Part shown: in pieces, positions 52,272 through 62,273 of the stretch | Layout: the number at the start of each line of letters is the position of its first letter | How positions within the stretch are numbered: the stretch's first letter is position 1 | DNA from: Actinomycetospora soli | Lineage (GTDB): Bacteria; Actinomycetota; Actinomycetes; Mycobacteriales; Pseudonocardiaceae | Assembly: GCF_021026295.1 (NCBI RefSeq) | Contig: NZ_JAJNDA010000003.1 | Span: 310,001 to 374,000, forward strand | Direction: 5' to 3' | Length of the DNA stretch: 64,000 nucleotides | Translations under genes and position numbers: made by a program | The notes under the pieces: model-generated | The model's input: the letters and a program-made list of their open reading frames with translations, nothing else | What the model was told of the DNA's origin: nothing | The model's database searches: none

Positions 52272-53114
52272 GTGGGCAGGGTGACCGTCCGTCGACCCGT
52301 GGTCCGGGTCCGGGAGCGCGGGGTGTCCCGCCGTCCGGACGCGCTCGCGGCGGAGGAACCGCTCGAGATCCGCATCGAGGGGAAGCCGCTGGCGGTGACG
52401 ATGCGGACGCCGGGGCACGACGTCGAGCTCGCCCACGGCTTCCTGCTGACCGAGGGCGTGATCACCTCGGCCGACGACATCGCCACGGCGCGCTACTGCG
52501 ACTCGGTCGACGACACCGGCCGCAACACCTACAACGTGCTCGACCTCGCGCTCGCGCCCGGCGTCGCACCGCCGGACGACTCCGTCGAGCGCCGCTTCTA
52601 CACGACCTCGAGCTGCGGGGTGTGCGGGAAGGCCTCGCTCGACGCGGTCCGCACCCGCACCGCCTTCTCCCCCGCCGACGACCCGGTGACGATCGACGCC
52701 GACGTGCTCTTCGGACTCCCCGACGCCCTGCGCGCCGCGCAGAAGGTCTTCGACTCCACGGGGGGCCTGCACGGGGCCGGGCTCTTCCGGGCCGACGGGA
52801 CGCTGCTCGCGGTCCGGGAGGACGTGGGCCGGCACAACGCGGTGGACAAGGTCGTCGGGCACGCCCTGCTCTCCGGGGCCGTCCCCGCCGCCGGTACCGT
52901 GCTGATGGTCTCGGGGCGCGCGTCGTTCGAGCTGACCCAGAAGGCCGTCATGGCCGGCATCCCGGCCCTGGCCGCCGTGTCGGCACCGTCGTCGCTCGCC
53001 GCCGAGATGGCCGAGGACGCGGGCATGACCCTGGTCGGCTTCCTCCGTGGCCGCTCGATGAACATCTACGCCGGGGCGTCCCGGATCACGGGGATCGACG
53101 AGGATCCCCGGTAA
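52272..53114 (+). CDS. fdhD: Formate dehydrogenase accessory sulfurtransferase FdhD
   Basis: A 280-residue protein that passes sulfur to the molybdenum cofactor of formate dehydrogenase. It has the catalytic Cys loop TSSCGVCGK and the conserved GGLHGAGLF and [15 protein letters not shown] segments. GTG 52272 is selected because AAGGAGG lies 8 bases upstream; GTG 52263 would overlap that site. No formate dehydrogenase gene is in the window. Confidence 0.93.
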   Translation: MGRVTVRRPVVRVRERGVSRRPDALAAEEPLEIRIEGKPLAVTMRTPGHDVELAHGFLLTEGVITSADDIATARYCDSVDDTGRNTYNVLDLALAPGVAPPDDSVERRFYTTSSCGVCGKASLDAVRTRTAFSPADDPVTIDADVLFGLPDALRAAQKVFDSTGGLHGAGLFRADGTLLAVREDVGRHNAVDKVVGHALLSGAVPAAGTVLMVSGRASFELTQKAVMAGIPALAAVSAPSSLAAEMAEDAGMTLVGFLRGRSMNIYAGASRITGIDEDPR

Positions 53115-53178
53115 CGTCACCCGGCGCCACGATCGATACCGCGGACGAGCGGTGCCGAGACATGAACGGGGGCGCAGC

Positions 53179-54117
53179 GTGTCGGGGCAGGGACGCCGGG
53201 TGAGCCGTCGACGGCTCCTGCTCGGTGGTGGAGCGGTGGTCGGCGCCGGTGCGCTGGCCGCCGGCGCGGCGAGCCTCGCGGGGGTCGTCGAGACGCCAGC
53301 GCCGATCCCGCAGCGCGTCCCCGCCGTCCCGCGGCCCCCGCGCACGCCCGACGCCGCCACGACCGTCGAGTGGGTCACCTCGAGGGCACGGAACCGCTCG
53401 GTGCGCCTCGTCATCTCCTCCCCCGCGGGCGTCGACCGGCGGCGGCTGCCCGTCGCGGTCGGCCTGCACGGGCTCGGCGGCAACGCGCTCTGGTGGGGCG
53501 ACCCCGGCATGCGTCGCGCCCTGGGCATCGCCTGGGCGTCCGGGGTGCCGCCGTTCGCGATCGCCGCCCTCGACGGCGGGGACAACTACTGGCACCCGTT
53601 CCGCGTCGGCGACGACCCGATGCGGATGCTGCTCGAGGAACTGCCGGCCTGGCTCGGGCAGCGCGGGATGTCGGGCGTGCCCGCCCTCGCCACCGGGGTC
53701 TCGATGGGCGGCGCCGGGTCGCTCATGTACGCGCGGGCCCGCGCCCGGATGCAGGCGCCGGTGAAAGCGGTCGCCGCGATGTCGCCGGGCCTGTTCACCG
53801 ACTGGGCCGTCGCCGCGCGGCGGCCGTTCGCGGGCGTCGCCGACTGGGAGGCGAACGACCCGCTGCGCTTCTACCCGGAACTTGCCGGCACCCCGACCGG
53901 CATGTGGTGCGGCGACCGGGACTCGTTCGCCGACGCCGTCCGGCGCTACATCGCGCTGGCCCGTCCGCAGTACTCGCGGATCAGCCCCGGGGCGCACACC
54001 GGCTCGTACTACGCGACGATCCTGCCGCAGGTCATCGCGTTCCTGGGCCAGCACGTCGCGCCCTCGACCCTGCCGTTCGGCCCCGTCTCGTCGAACTCGG
54101 CCTACCCGCACCTGTAG
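53179..54117 (+). CDS. Secreted esterase with Tat-type signal
   Basis: A 312-residue protein. The N-terminus VSRRRLLLGGGAVVGAGALAAGAASL is a Tat-like signal with its arginine run and a hydrophobic stretch. The mature part is an alpha/beta hydrolase of the esterase D/antigen 85-like type: VGLHGLGGNALWW, nucleophile GVSMGGAG and His in SPGAHTGSYY. Substrate unknown. GTG 53179 is provisional; GTG 53200 also preserves the signal. Confidence 0.82.
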   Translation: MSGQGRRVSRRRLLLGGGAVVGAGALAAGAASLAGVVETPAPIPQRVPAVPRPPRTPDAATTVEWVTSRARNRSVRLVISSPAGVDRRRLPVAVGLHGLGGNALWWGDPGMRRALGIAWASGVPPFAIAALDGGDNYWHPFRVGDDPMRMLLEELPAWLGQRGMSGVPALATGVSMGGAGSLMYARARARMQAPVKAVAAMSPGLFTDWAVAARRPFAGVADWEANDPLRFYPELAGTPTGMWCGDRDSFADAVRRYIALARPQYSRISPGAHTGSYYATILPQVIAFLGQHVAPSTLPFGPVSSNSAYPHL

Positions 54118-54135
54118 CGCCCGACCGCCCGGCGC

Positions 54136-54188
54136 CGAGGTGCACACCAGGCAGGTTCCGGTGCCCTCCGGCATGCGTGGCTGACCAC
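54136..54188. repeat. Approximately 55-base imperfect palindrome (family B, copy 2)
   Basis: Starts GAGGTGCACACCAGGCAGG and ends GCGTGGCTGACCACT. The end shares TGGCTGACCACT with 10583-10594. It lies between two convergent genes, like copy 1. Confidence 0.5.
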
Positions 54189-54220
54189 TGGCGCGAGCGG
54201 GCCCGGACCCGCCGCTCCCC

Positions 54221-54273
54221 GAGTGGTACACAGCGCAGGAATCCGGGGCCACGAACCTGCGTGGTGTACCAGT
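54221..54273. repeat. Approximately 55-base imperfect palindrome (family B, copy 3)
   Basis: GGTACACAGCGCAGG (54225-54239) and CCTGCGTGGTGTACC (54256-54270) pair at 12 of 15 positions. Adjacent to copy 2. Confidence 0.5.
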
Positions 54274-54293
54274 CGCGGAAGTGAGCCCGAGAA

Positions 54294-54343
54294 CACGAAC
54301 GGGCCGTCCGTCACCGACGAGCGTGACGGACGGCCCGTTCGTG
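54294..54343. terminator. Strong bidirectional terminator after clpX
   Basis: A perfect 21-bp stem (54294-54314 with 54323-54343; stem starts CACGAACGGGCCGTCC) and an 8-base loop, 11 bases past the clpX stop. It could also stop transcripts from the convergent esterase gene. Confidence 0.85.
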
Positions 54344-54354
54344 GGCGTCGAGGA

Positions 54355-55641
54355 TCAGGCCGACTTGTCGCGGCGCTCCCGGCGGGCCGGCTGACGGGGG
54401 ACGATCGTCGGGTTGACGTTCTCCTTCACCGTCTGCTCGGTGACGACCACCTTCGCCACGTCGTCGCGGCTCGGGATGTCGTACATGACCGGGTTGAGGA
54501 CCTCTTCCATGATCGCCCGCAGACCACGCGCGCCGGTACCGCGCAGGATGGCCTGGTCGGCGATCGCCTCGAGGGCCTCGGGATTGAACTCGAGCTCGAC
54601 CCCGTCCATCTCGAACAGCTTCTGGTACTGCTTCACCAGCGCGTTGCGCGGCTCGGTGAGGATCTGCACCAGGCTGGGCTTGTCGAGGTTCGACACCGAC
54701 GCCATCACCGGCACGCGACCGATGAACTCGGGGATCAGACCGAACTTGATGAGGTCCTCGGGCATGGTGTCGGCGAACGACTCGGCGGACTCCATCTCGG
54801 CCTTCGACCGGATGTCCGCCCCGAAGCCGAGGCCGCCGCGGCCGACCCGCTCGGCGATGATCTTCTCGAGACCGGCGAACGCCCCCGCCACGATGAACAG
54901 CACGTTCGTCGTGTCGATCTGGATGAACTCCTGGTGCGGGTGCTTGCGCCCGCCCTGCGGGGGCACGCTCGCCGTGGTGCCCTCGAGGATCTTCAGGAGC
55001 GCCTGCTGCACGCCCTCGCCGGAGACGTCGCGCGTGATCGACGGGTTCTCCGACTTCCGCGCGATCTTGTCGACCTCGTCGATGTAGATGATGCCGGTCT
55101 CGGCCCGCTTGACGTCGTAGTCCGCGGCCTGGATCAGCTTCAGCAGGATGTTCTCGACGTCCTCGCCCACGTAGCCGGCCTCGGTCAGCGCCGTGGCGTC
55201 GGCGATCGCGAACGGCACGTTCAGCAGCTTCGCGAGCGTCTGCGCGAGGTAGGTCTTGCCGCAGCCCGTGGGGCCGAGCATGAGGATGTTCGACTTCGCC
55301 AGCTCGACGGTGTCGTCGTTGCGGGAGTTCTCCCGGTTCTTCTCCCCCGCCTGCACCCGCTTGTAGTGGTTGTAGACGGCGACCGAGAGCGTCTTCTTCG
55401 TGTCGTCCTGACCGATGACGTACTGGTCGAGGAACTCGTGGATCTCGGTGGGCTTCGGGAGCTCGTCGAGCTTGACCTCACCGGCCTCGGCGAGCTCCTC
55501 CTCGATGATCTCGTTGCAGAGGTCGATGCACTCGTCGCAGATGTACACGCCGGGACCGGCGATGAGCTTCTTGACCTGCTTCTGGCTCTTCCCGCAGAAC
55601 GAGCACTTCAGCAGGTCCCCGCCGTCACCGATGCGTGCCAT
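54355..55641 (-). CDS. clpX: ATP-dependent Clp protease ATP-binding subunit ClpX
   Basis: A 428-residue unfoldase that feeds proteins to ClpP. It has the N-terminal C4 zinc finger (CSFCGKS ... CDECIDLC), Walker A GPTGCGKT, Walker B IYIDEVDK, the RKH loop (GGRKHPHQE) and the sensor 2 region [15 protein letters not shown] 55641. A terminator and about 160 more bases separate it from clpP2, so it has its own promoter. Confidence 0.97.
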   Translation of the reverse strand: MARIGDGGDLLKCSFCGKSQKQVKKLIAGPGVYICDECIDLCNEIIEEELAEAGEVKLDELPKPTEIHEFLDQYVIGQDDTKKTLSVAVYNHYKRVQAGEKNRENSRNDDTVELAKSNILMLGPTGCGKTYLAQTLAKLLNVPFAIADATALTEAGYVGEDVENILLKLIQAADYDVKRAETGIIYIDEVDKIARKSENPSITRDVSGEGVQQALLKILEGTTASVPPQGGRKHPHQEFIQIDTTNVLFIVAGAFAGLEKIIAERVGRGGLGFGADIRSKAEMESAESFADTMPEDLIKFGLIPEFIGRVPVMASVSNLDKPSLVQILTEPRNALVKQYQKLFEMDGVELEFNPEALEAIADQAILRGTGARGLRAIMEEVLNPVMYDIPSRDDVAKVVVTEQTVKENVNPTIVPRQPARRERRDKSA

Positions 55642-55800
55642 CGCAGCAGACCCCGTGTCCCATCCGGCGCACCCGGACGGTGCGCGCTGTCGTGATTGAC
55701 CGTACCCGTCCACTCCGCCACGGCGGGAGGCTTCGGGGTGCGGCGATCCTGCTGGTCGAGTGCGCGGGACGGGCGGCGACGCGCCGTCCCGGCCGGGCGA

Positions 55801-55834
55801 CGCGGTGGGCGGTCCGTCGGGACCACCCACCGCG
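55801..55834 (-). terminator. Terminator of the tig-clpP1-clpP2 genes
   Basis: A 15-bp stem with one mismatch (55801-55815 with 55820-55834; starts CGCGGTGGGCGG) and a GTCG loop, 5 bases past the clpP2 stop. Confidence 0.8.
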
Positions 55835-55839
55835 GAGCG

Positions 55840-56493
55840 CTACCGGTTCGCCGAGAGCTTCCGGCTCGCGACGACGTCGTCGATGATCCCGTACTCCTTG
55901 GCCTCGTCGGCCGTCAGGATCTTGTCGCGCTCGATGTCCGCGCGAACCTGCTCCGCGGTGCGGTTGGTGTGGTTCGCGAGGGTGGTCTCGAGCAGCCGGC
56001 GCATGCGGGTGATCTCGTTGGCCTGGATCTCCAGGTCGGAGGCCTGCCCGTAGAAGCCCTCGGTGGCCGGCTGGTGGATCATGACGCGCGCGTTCGGCAC
56101 GGCCAGGCGCTTGCCCGGGGCACCGGCGGCGAGCACGACCGCCGCGGCCGACGCGGCCTGCCCGAGGCAGACCGTGGCGATGTCGGGCCGGACGTACTGC
56201 ATGGTGTCGTAGATCGCCATGAGCGCGGTGAACGATCCGCCCGGCGAGTTGATGTACATGGTGATGTCGCGGTCCGGGTCGTTGGACTCCAGGAACAGCA
56301 ACTGCGCCATGACGTCGTTCGCGGACGCGTCGTCGATCTGCACCCCGAGGAAGATGATGCGTTCCTCGAAGAGCTTGTTGTAGGGGTTGGACTCCTTGAC
56401 GCCGTAGCTCGTCCGCTCGACGAACGACGGGAGGATGTAGCGGGCCTCCGGCGACGCCGAGGCACGCCCACCCGGAACGTGAAGCTCACTCAT
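55840..56493 (-). CDS. clpP2: ATP-dependent Clp protease proteolytic subunit ClpP2
   Basis: A 217-residue serine peptidase with Ser in [13 protein letters not shown] and His in [10 protein letters not shown]. Actinobacteria need both ClpP1 and ClpP2, which form a mixed double ring. It follows clpP1 by 11 bases. ATG start. The N-terminal stretch before [13 protein letters not shown] is probably processed. Confidence 0.96.
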   Translation of the reverse strand: MSELHVPGGRASASPEARYILPSFVERTSYGVKESNPYNKLFEERIIFLGVQIDDASANDVMAQLLFLESNDPDRDITMYINSPGGSFTALMAIYDTMQYVRPDIATVCLGQAASAAAVVLAAGAPGKRLAVPNARVMIHQPATEGFYGQASDLEIQANEITRMRRLLETTLANHTNRTAEQVRADIERDKILTADEAKEYGIIDDVVASRKLSANR

Positions 56494-56504
56494 GGTGCGT
56501 CTCC

Positions 56505-57140
56505 TCAGGCGCTGGTGCCGTTGCCGTTCGAGCCCGCGTCGCTCGCCCGGGTGACCACGTGGTCGATGAAGCCGTACTCCTTGGCCTCGTACGGGTCGAA
56601 CCAGCGGTCACGGTCGGAGTCGGCGGTGATCTGCTCGAAGGTCTGCCCGGTGTGCTCCGCGATCAGCTCGGCGAGCTGACGCTTGAGCTTGCGCAGCGAC
56701 TCCGCACGGATCGTGATGTCGGTTTCCGTGCCGCCGAGGCCACCCGACGGCTGGTGCATCATGATCTGCGCGTGCGGGAGCGCGAAGCGCTTGCCCGGGG
56801 CACCGGCCGAGAGCAGGAACTGCCCCATGGAGGCCGCGAGGCCCATGGCCACGGTGGACACGTCGGGCTCGATCCACTGCATGGTGTCGTAGATCGCCAT
56901 GCCCGCGGAGACCGAGCCGCCCGGCGAGTTGATGTACAGGCGGATGTCGGACTTGGGGTCCTCCGCCGACAGCAGGAGGAGCTGTGCGGAGATCTGGTTC
57001 GCGATCGCGTCGTTGACCTCCTGGCCGAGAACGACGATGCGCTCCCGGAGAAGGCGCTCGTAGACCGAGTCGTTGAGCGTCATCGACCCGCCGGCGGAAC
57101 GCATGACCGCCCCGGACGGGTCGGAGAGGTGCTGGCTCAC
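56505..57140 (-). CDS. clpP1: ATP-dependent Clp protease proteolytic subunit ClpP1
   Basis: A 211-residue ClpP with Ser in [11 protein letters not shown], His in IMMHQPSGG and Asp in the [11 protein letters not shown] region. GTG 57140 gives [12 protein letters not shown] before the conserved [15 protein letters not shown]; an internal ATG is possible. It is co-directional with tig upstream and clpP2 downstream. Confidence 0.95.
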   Translation of the reverse strand: MSQHLSDPSGAVMRSAGGSMTLNDSVYERLLRERIVVLGQEVNDAIANQISAQLLLLSAEDPKSDIRLYINSPGGSVSAGMAIYDTMQWIEPDVSTVAMGLAASMGQFLLSAGAPGKRFALPHAQIMMHQPSGGLGGTETDITIRAESLRKLKRQLAELIAEHTGQTFEQITADSDRDRWFDPYEAKEYGFIDHVVTRASDAGSNGNGTSA

Positions 57141-57272
57141 CTGTCCCTGCTTTCCTTGGGTTTGGGGTACTTGACGCAGCGCTGCCACCGACCCTAACGA
57201 TCGAGAGGTCCCCGATCGTCCGTCACGGGCCCGTGTTCGCTGTGGGCACACGGACCCGCGACGACCGTGGTG

Positions 57273-58715
57273 TCAGCTCTTCGCGGGAGCGCCCTCGACG
57301 ACCGCGTCCTCGTCCTGGTCGGACCCCGACGCGGCGGTGGCGGTCTCGTCGGCCACCTCGGCGGCGTCGGCGGCCTCGTCGCCCTCCTCGGGCGTCGACG
57401 TGCCGAACAGCTCCGAGAGGTCGACCGGCTCGCCGTCCGGGCCGAGCACGGTGGCGGCCTGGACCACGGAGGCCAGGGCCTTGCCGCGGCGCACGTCGGC
57501 GAAGATCGCGCCGAGCTGGTTGGCCTGCTGCGCCTGCTGGATGTACTGCTCGGGGCTGATGCCGAAGCGCTGGGCCTGCATGAAGATGCGCTCCATCAGC
57601 TCCTGCTGGTCGACCTGGATCTCGCCCTTCTCGGCGACCTCGTCCAGCAGCAGCTGCGTCCGCACGGCCTGCTCGGCCGCGGTGCGCAGCTCGGCGTCGA
57701 ACTCCTCCCGGGTCTGCCCCTGGGACTCGACGTAGGCGGTGAGCTTGTCCTCGTCGTGGTCGAACTCGTGGACCGCCTCGTGCGCGCGGACCTCGACCTC
57801 GGAGGTGACGACGCCCTCGGGCGCCGGGATGTCGGCCGCCTCGAGCAGCGCCTCGAGCACCTTGTCCCGCGCCTGCCCGGCCTGCTCCATCTTCTTGACG
57901 CGGCCGTGGCGCTCGCGCAGGTCGGCCTTCAGCTCGTCGAGCGTGTCGAACTCGCTGGCGAGCTGGGCGAACTCGTCGTCGGCCTCGGGGAGCTGGCGCT
58001 CCTTGACCTGGGACACCGTGACGGTGACCTCGGCCTCCTCCCCGGCGTGGTCGCCGGCGACGAGCTTCGTCGTGAAGGTCTTGGTGTCCCCGGCGGACAT
58101 GCCCTCGAGCGCGTCGTCGAGGCCCTCGATGAGCTGACCGGACCCGACCTGGTGGCTCATCCCGGAGGTCTGCGCCTCCTCGACGGCCTCGCCGTTCACG
58201 GTCGCGGCGAGGTCGATCACCACGAAGTCGTCCTTCGCGGCGGGGCGCTGGACGCCGGTGAGCGTGCCGAAGCGGGCCTGCAGGCCCTTCAGCTGGTCGT
58301 CCACGTCCTCGTCGGTGACCTCGGCGGCGTCGACCGACACCGAGATCGTCGAGAAGTCCGGCAGGGTGATCTCGGGCCGGACGTCGACCTCGGCGGTGAA
58401 GGCGATCTTGTCGCCGTCGTCGATCGAGGTGACCTCGATCTCCGGCTGCCCCAGCGGGTTGAGCTCCGCCTCGCCGACGGCCTCGCCGTACTTCTGCGGG
58501 ACGGCCGTGTTCACGACCTCCTCGAGCACGACGCCGCGGCCGAGCCGCTGGTCGAGGATGCGGGCGGGAGCCTTGCCCGGGCGGAAGCCGGGCACGCGGA
58601 CCTGCTGGGCGATCTTCTTGTACGCCTGGTCGAAGGTCGGCTTGAGCTCGTCGAACGGCACCTCGACGGCGAGACGGACGCGCGTCGGCGACAGGTGCTC
58701 GACGGTGGACTTCAC
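57273..58715 (-). CDS. tig: Trigger factor chaperone
   Basis: A 480-residue ribosome-bound chaperone. The ribosome-docking motif GFRPGKAP is at about residues 44-51. The PPIase domain follows (DDFVVIDLAATVNG ... GSGQLIEGLDDAL), then the helical C-terminal domain, and an acidic tail of about 45 residues (EEGDEAADAAE...) usual in actinobacteria. GTG 58715 has GGAGG 8 bases ahead. Confidence 0.96.
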   Translation of the reverse strand: MKSTVEHLSPTRVRLAVEVPFDELKPTFDQAYKKIAQQVRVPGFRPGKAPARILDQRLGRGVVLEEVVNTAVPQKYGEAVGEAELNPLGQPEIEVTSIDDGDKIAFTAEVDVRPEITLPDFSTISVSVDAAEVTDEDVDDQLKGLQARFGTLTGVQRPAAKDDFVVIDLAATVNGEAVEEAQTSGMSHQVGSGQLIEGLDDALEGMSAGDTKTFTTKLVAGDHAGEEAEVTVTVSQVKERQLPEADDEFAQLASEFDTLDELKADLRERHGRVKKMEQAGQARDKVLEALLEAADIPAPEGVVTSEVEVRAHEAVHEFDHDEDKLTAYVESQGQTREEFDAELRTAAEQAVRTQLLLDEVAEKGEIQVDQQELMERIFMQAQRFGISPEQYIQQAQQANQLGAIFADVRRGKALASVVQAATVLGPDGEPVDLSELFGTSTPEEGDEAADAAEVADETATAASGSDQDEDAVVEGAPAKS

Positions 58716-58899
58716 AGCTCGTTCTCCTCCGGGCGGGACTTCTGAGATCGCGACCCGGGGGCGTACGACGGTGACCCGTACGGGCCTCGACGTCGACACC
58801 CGCCCGGGCGTTGTCCGCGAGTCTAGACGTGCCCCCCGACATCGCGGGGTGGCGGCCCTGACCAGCGCCGATGTCACCGCGCACGCGCGCGACGACCGA

Positions 58900-58905
58900 T
58901 AGGGT
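58900..58905 (+). promoter_or_regulatory. -10 element for leaderless aldo/keto reductase gene
   Basis: TAGGGT ends 6 bases before the GTG at 58912. No Shine-Dalgarno sequence is present between. Confidence 0.5.
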
Positions 58906-58911
58906 GGCGCG

Positions 58912-59829
58912 GTGACCGAGTTCGCCCTGGGCCTGGCCGCGCTCGGCCGACCGACCTACGTCAACGTCGGTCGCGACGGGGTGCACCGCAGCGTCGACGA
59001 GCTGCGGGCGCTCGCGCACGCCACCCTCGACGCCGCGTGGGCGGCCGGGGTCCGGCGGGTCGACGCCGCGCGGTCCTACGGGCGCGCGGAGGAGTTCCTC
59101 GCCGGGTGGCTCGCGACCGACGCCGCCCGCCGTCGGGACTGCGTGGTCTCGAGCAAGTGGGGCTACCGCTACACCGCGGGCTGGGACCCGGACGCCAAGG
59201 TCCACGAGGTGAAGGAGCACACGCTCGCCCACCTCCGCTCCCAGTGGGCCGAGACCCGCGCGGTGCTCGGCGTCCCCGACCTCTACCAGGTGCACTCGCT
59301 CACCACGGACTCCCCGCTGTTCGACGACGGGCCGTTGCAGGCGGCGCTGGCCGAACTGCGCGACGACGGGGTCCGCCTCGGGTTCTCGACGTCGGGTCCG
59401 GACCAGCCGGACGCGGTCCGGCGCGGCCTGGCCCTCGAGGTGGGCGGCGCTCCCCTGTTCACCGCCGTGCAGTCGACGTGGAACCTGCTCGAGACCTCGG
59501 TCGGCCCGGCCCTGGCCGATGCGCACGACGCGGGCGCGCTGGTGCTCGTGAAGGAGGGCGTCGCGAACGGCCGGCTGGTGGTCGACCCGCCGGCGCCGCT
59601 CGGGCGGGTCGCCGCGACGCACGGCGTGGGCGCGGACGCGGTGGCGCTGGCCGCGATCGCCGCGCAGCCGTGGGCCGACGTCGTGCTGTGCGGGGCGGCC
59701 GGTCCCGGGCAGCTGCGGTCCAACCTCGCGCCGGTGTCGCTCACCGACGACGACCTCGCCGCCCTGGACGCGCTCGCGACGCCCGCCGGGGAGTACTGGA
59801 CCGCGCGGCGCGCGATGGCCTGGGTCTGA
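58912..59829 (+). CDS. Aldo/keto reductase
   Basis: A 305-residue TIM-barrel oxidoreductase using NADPH. The catalytic Tyr is in DAARSYGRAEEFLAGW, Lys in VVSSKWGYRY and the Asp before them in RRVDAARSYG. Closest in look to the subfamily with L-fucose or galactose dehydrogenase-type activities; the substrate is unknown. GTG 58912 lies right behind a -10 box. A hairpin follows the stop. Confidence 0.88.
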   Translation: MTEFALGLAALGRPTYVNVGRDGVHRSVDELRALAHATLDAAWAAGVRRVDAARSYGRAEEFLAGWLATDAARRRDCVVSSKWGYRYTAGWDPDAKVHEVKEHTLAHLRSQWAETRAVLGVPDLYQVHSLTTDSPLFDDGPLQAALAELRDDGVRLGFSTSGPDQPDAVRRGLALEVGGAPLFTAVQSTWNLLETSVGPALADAHDAGALVLVKEGVANGRLVVDPPAPLGRVAATHGVGADAVALAAIAAQPWADVVLCGAAGPGQLRSNLAPVSLTDDDLAALDALATPAGEYWTARRAMAWV

Positions 59830-59830
59830 C

Positions 59831-59871
59831 CCCCGTCGGTCGCACACGGATCTCCTCTGCGACCGTCGGGG
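59831..59871 (+). terminator. Hairpin after the aldo/keto reductase gene
   Basis: CCCCGTCGGTCGCA (59831-59844) and TGCGACCGTCGGGG (59858-59871) pair at 13 of 14 positions around a 13-base loop, directly after the stop. Confidence 0.65.
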
Positions 59872-59908
59872 CCGCAACGGAGTCGTCCCCGGGAGAGGTG
59901 ACATCGCG

Positions 59909-60016
59909 ATGGGCAGGTTGCGACGGGCCGGACACGCGGTCGAGCGGGTGCTGACCGTGTTCGACGCGCTGGCGGGCTACGGCACGAAGCGCCGGCGGCC
60001 GGCGAGGCGCCGCTGA
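59909..60016 (+). CDS. Small basic protein (35 aa), previously unnamed candidate
   Basis: A 35-residue peptide beginning MGRLRRAGHAVERVLTVF and ending in an Arg/Lys-rich tail (KRRRPARRR). It is bounded by a good ribosome site (GGGAGAGGTGA, 59891-59901, about 7 bases before ATG) and its own hairpin terminator starting 8 bases after the stop. The middle can form an amphipathic helix. It could bind nucleic acid or membranes. No family recognised. Confidence 0.5.
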   Translation: MGRLRRAGHAVERVLTVFDALAGYGTKRRRPARRR

Positions 60017-60024
60017 GCCACGGG

Positions 60025-60048
60025 CCGGGCGGGGCACACCCCGCCCGG
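60025..60048 (+). terminator. Terminator after the 35-residue gene
   Basis: CCGGGCGGGG (60025-60034), CACA loop, CCCCGCCCGG (60039-60048): a perfect 10-bp stem. Confidence 0.7.
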
Positions 60049-60128
60049 TCCCCCGAGATCCCGGCGTCGATGTCGGTGGAGTCGGGCACACTCCCGGCGA
60101 CCACGTGATCACCGGGGAGGGACCGACG

Positions 60129-62198
60129 GTGCCCGGCATCGGCTCGTACGACTTCAGGAACACCTACCGGCACGGGTTCGCGCGCGTCGCCGCCGCCACG
60201 CTGCGCACGTCGCTCGCCGACCCGCCCGCGAACGCCGAGGCGGTCGTCGCGATGGCCCGGACCTGTCACGACGACGGGGCGGCGCTGGTCGTCTTCCCGG
60301 AGCTGACGCTCTCCGGGTACTCGATCGAGGACCTGCTGCTGCAGGACACGCTGCTCGACGCGGTCGAGGACGCACTCGCGACGGTGGCCGAGCGGACCGC
60401 GGAGCTCGCCCCGGTGCTCGTCGTCGGCGCCCCGCTGCGCCACCGGCACCGGATGTACAACTGCGCGGTCGTGCTGCACCGCAGCCGCGTGCTCGGCGTC
60501 GCCCCCAAGTCCTTCCTGCCGACCTACCGCGAGTTCTACGAGCGTCGCCAGGCCGCCGCGGGCGACGACCAGCGCGGCACGATCCGGCTGCTCGGCGCCG
60601 ACGTGCCCTTCGGGCCGGATCTGCTCTTCGCGGCGACCGACGTGCCGGGGTTCGTGCTGCACGCGGAGATCTGCGAGGACATGTTCGTCCCGGTGCCGCC
60701 GAGCGCCGAGGCCGCCCTCGCGGGCGCCACGGTGCTCGCGAACCTCAGCGGCAGCCCCATCACCGTCGGTCGCGCGGACGACCGTCAGCTGCTCGCCCGG
60801 TCCGCGTCCGCGCGGTGCGCCGCCGCGTACGTCTACGCCGCGGCGGGCGAGGGCGAGTCGACCACCGACCTCGCCTGGGACGGGCAGACCTCGATCCACG
60901 AGTTCGGGCGGCTGCTCGCCGAGACGCAGCGCTTCCCGCAGGGGCAGCAGCACGCGGTCGCCGACGTCGACCTCGACCTGCTGCGCTCCGAGCGCCTGCG
61001 CACGGGCACGTTCGACGACAACCGCCGCGCGCACGCGGACCGCCTCGCCGACTGGCGCACCGTCGAGTTCGCCCTCGAGCCCCGCGACGGCGACCTCGGC
61101 CTGCGGCGCGAGGTCGAGCGCTTCCCGTTCGTGCCCGCCGACCCGTCCCGGCTCGAGCAGGACTGCTACGAGGCCTACTCGATCCAGGTCTCCGGGCTCG
61201 AGCAGCGGCTGCGCGCGATCGGCGAGCCGAAGATCGTGATCGGCGTGTCCGGCGGGCTGGACTCGACCCACGCCCTGATCGTGGCCGCCCGCGCCCTCGA
61301 CCGCGCCGGCCGGCCGCGCAGCGACATCCTCGCCTTCACGCTGCCCGGCTTCGCCACGGGCGAGCGCACGAAGGGCAACGCGCAGCGGCTGTGCGAGGCC
61401 CTGGGCGTCACGTTCGCCGAGATCGACATCACCGAGACCGCGCGGCTGATGCTCCGCAACCTCGACCACCCGTTCTCGCAGGGCGAGCCGGTCTACGACG
61501 TGACCTTCGAGAACGTGCAGGCCGGGCTGCGCACCGACTACCTGTTCCGGGCGGCCAACCAGCGCGGCGGCATCGTGCTCGGCACCGGGGACCTCTCCGA
61601 GATCGCGCTGGGATGGTCGACCTACGGCGTCGGCGACCAGATGTCGCACTACAACGTCAACGGCGGCGTGCCGAAGACGCTGATGCAGCACCTCATCCGG
61701 TGGGTGATCTCCTCGGGCCAGTTCTCCGACGAGGTCGGCGAGGTGCTGGCGTCGGTGCTCGACACCGAGATCACCCCCGAGCTGGTGCCCGCCACCGAGG
61801 ACGCCCCGGTGCAGTCGAGCGAGCAGAAGATCGGCCCGTACAACCTGCAGGACTTCACGCTCTTCCAGATCCTGCGGCACGGGTCGCGGCCCTCGAAGGT
61901 CGCCTTCCTCGCCTGGCACGCCTGGCACGACGCCGCGCTCGGCGACTGGCCCGCCGGGTTCCCCGACGACGACCGCGTGGCCTACGACCTGCCCGAGATC
62001 CGCCACTGGCTCGAGGTCTTCGCGCAGCGCTTCTTCCAGTTCGCGCAGTTCAAGCGCTCCGCGGTGCCGAACGGTCCGAAGGTCTCCGCGGGCGGCGCAC
62101 TCTCGCCGCGCGGCGACTGGCGCGCCCCCTCGGACTCGTCGGCCCGCATCTGGTCGGACGAGATCGCCCGGGAGGTCCCCGAGAACTGGCCCGGCTGA
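60129..62198 (+). CDS. nadE: Glutamine-dependent NAD(+) synthase
   Basis: A 689-residue enzyme that makes NAD from deamido-NAD, using ammonia released from glutamine. The N-terminal carbon-nitrogen hydrolase domain shows Glu in [10 protein letters not shown], Lys in [13 protein letters not shown] and Cys in AEICEDMF. The synthetase domain has the PP-loop GVSGGLDST (about residue 374). Length matches mycobacterial NadE. GTG 60129 is chosen for its GGGAGGGA site; GTG 60105 is upstream of that site. Confidence 0.96.
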   Translation: MPGIGSYDFRNTYRHGFARVAAATLRTSLADPPANAEAVVAMARTCHDDGAALVVFPELTLSGYSIEDLLLQDTLLDAVEDALATVAERTAELAPVLVVGAPLRHRHRMYNCAVVLHRSRVLGVAPKSFLPTYREFYERRQAAAGDDQRGTIRLLGADVPFGPDLLFAATDVPGFVLHAEICEDMFVPVPPSAEAALAGATVLANLSGSPITVGRADDRQLLARSASARCAAAYVYAAAGEGESTTDLAWDGQTSIHEFGRLLAETQRFPQGQQHAVADVDLDLLRSERLRTGTFDDNRRAHADRLADWRTVEFALEPRDGDLGLRREVERFPFVPADPSRLEQDCYEAYSIQVSGLEQRLRAIGEPKIVIGVSGGLDSTHALIVAARALDRAGRPRSDILAFTLPGFATGERTKGNAQRLCEALGVTFAEIDITETARLMLRNLDHPFSQGEPVYDVTFENVQAGLRTDYLFRAANQRGGIVLGTGDLSEIALGWSTYGVGDQMSHYNVNGGVPKTLMQHLIRWVISSGQFSDEVGEVLASVLDTEITPELVPATEDAPVQSSEQKIGPYNLQDFTLFQILRHGSRPSKVAFLAWHAWHDAALGDWPAGFPDDDRVAYDLPEIRHWLEVFAQRFFQFAQFKRSAVPNGPKVSAGGALSPRGDWRAPSDSSARIWSDEIAREVPENWPG

Positions 62199-62273
62199 AC
62201 CCGACTTTCGTCGGTGCCGCCGCCGACGGTCGGGGGCGGTGCGGAGGGGCCGGGGCCGGCCAGGCTCGACGGC

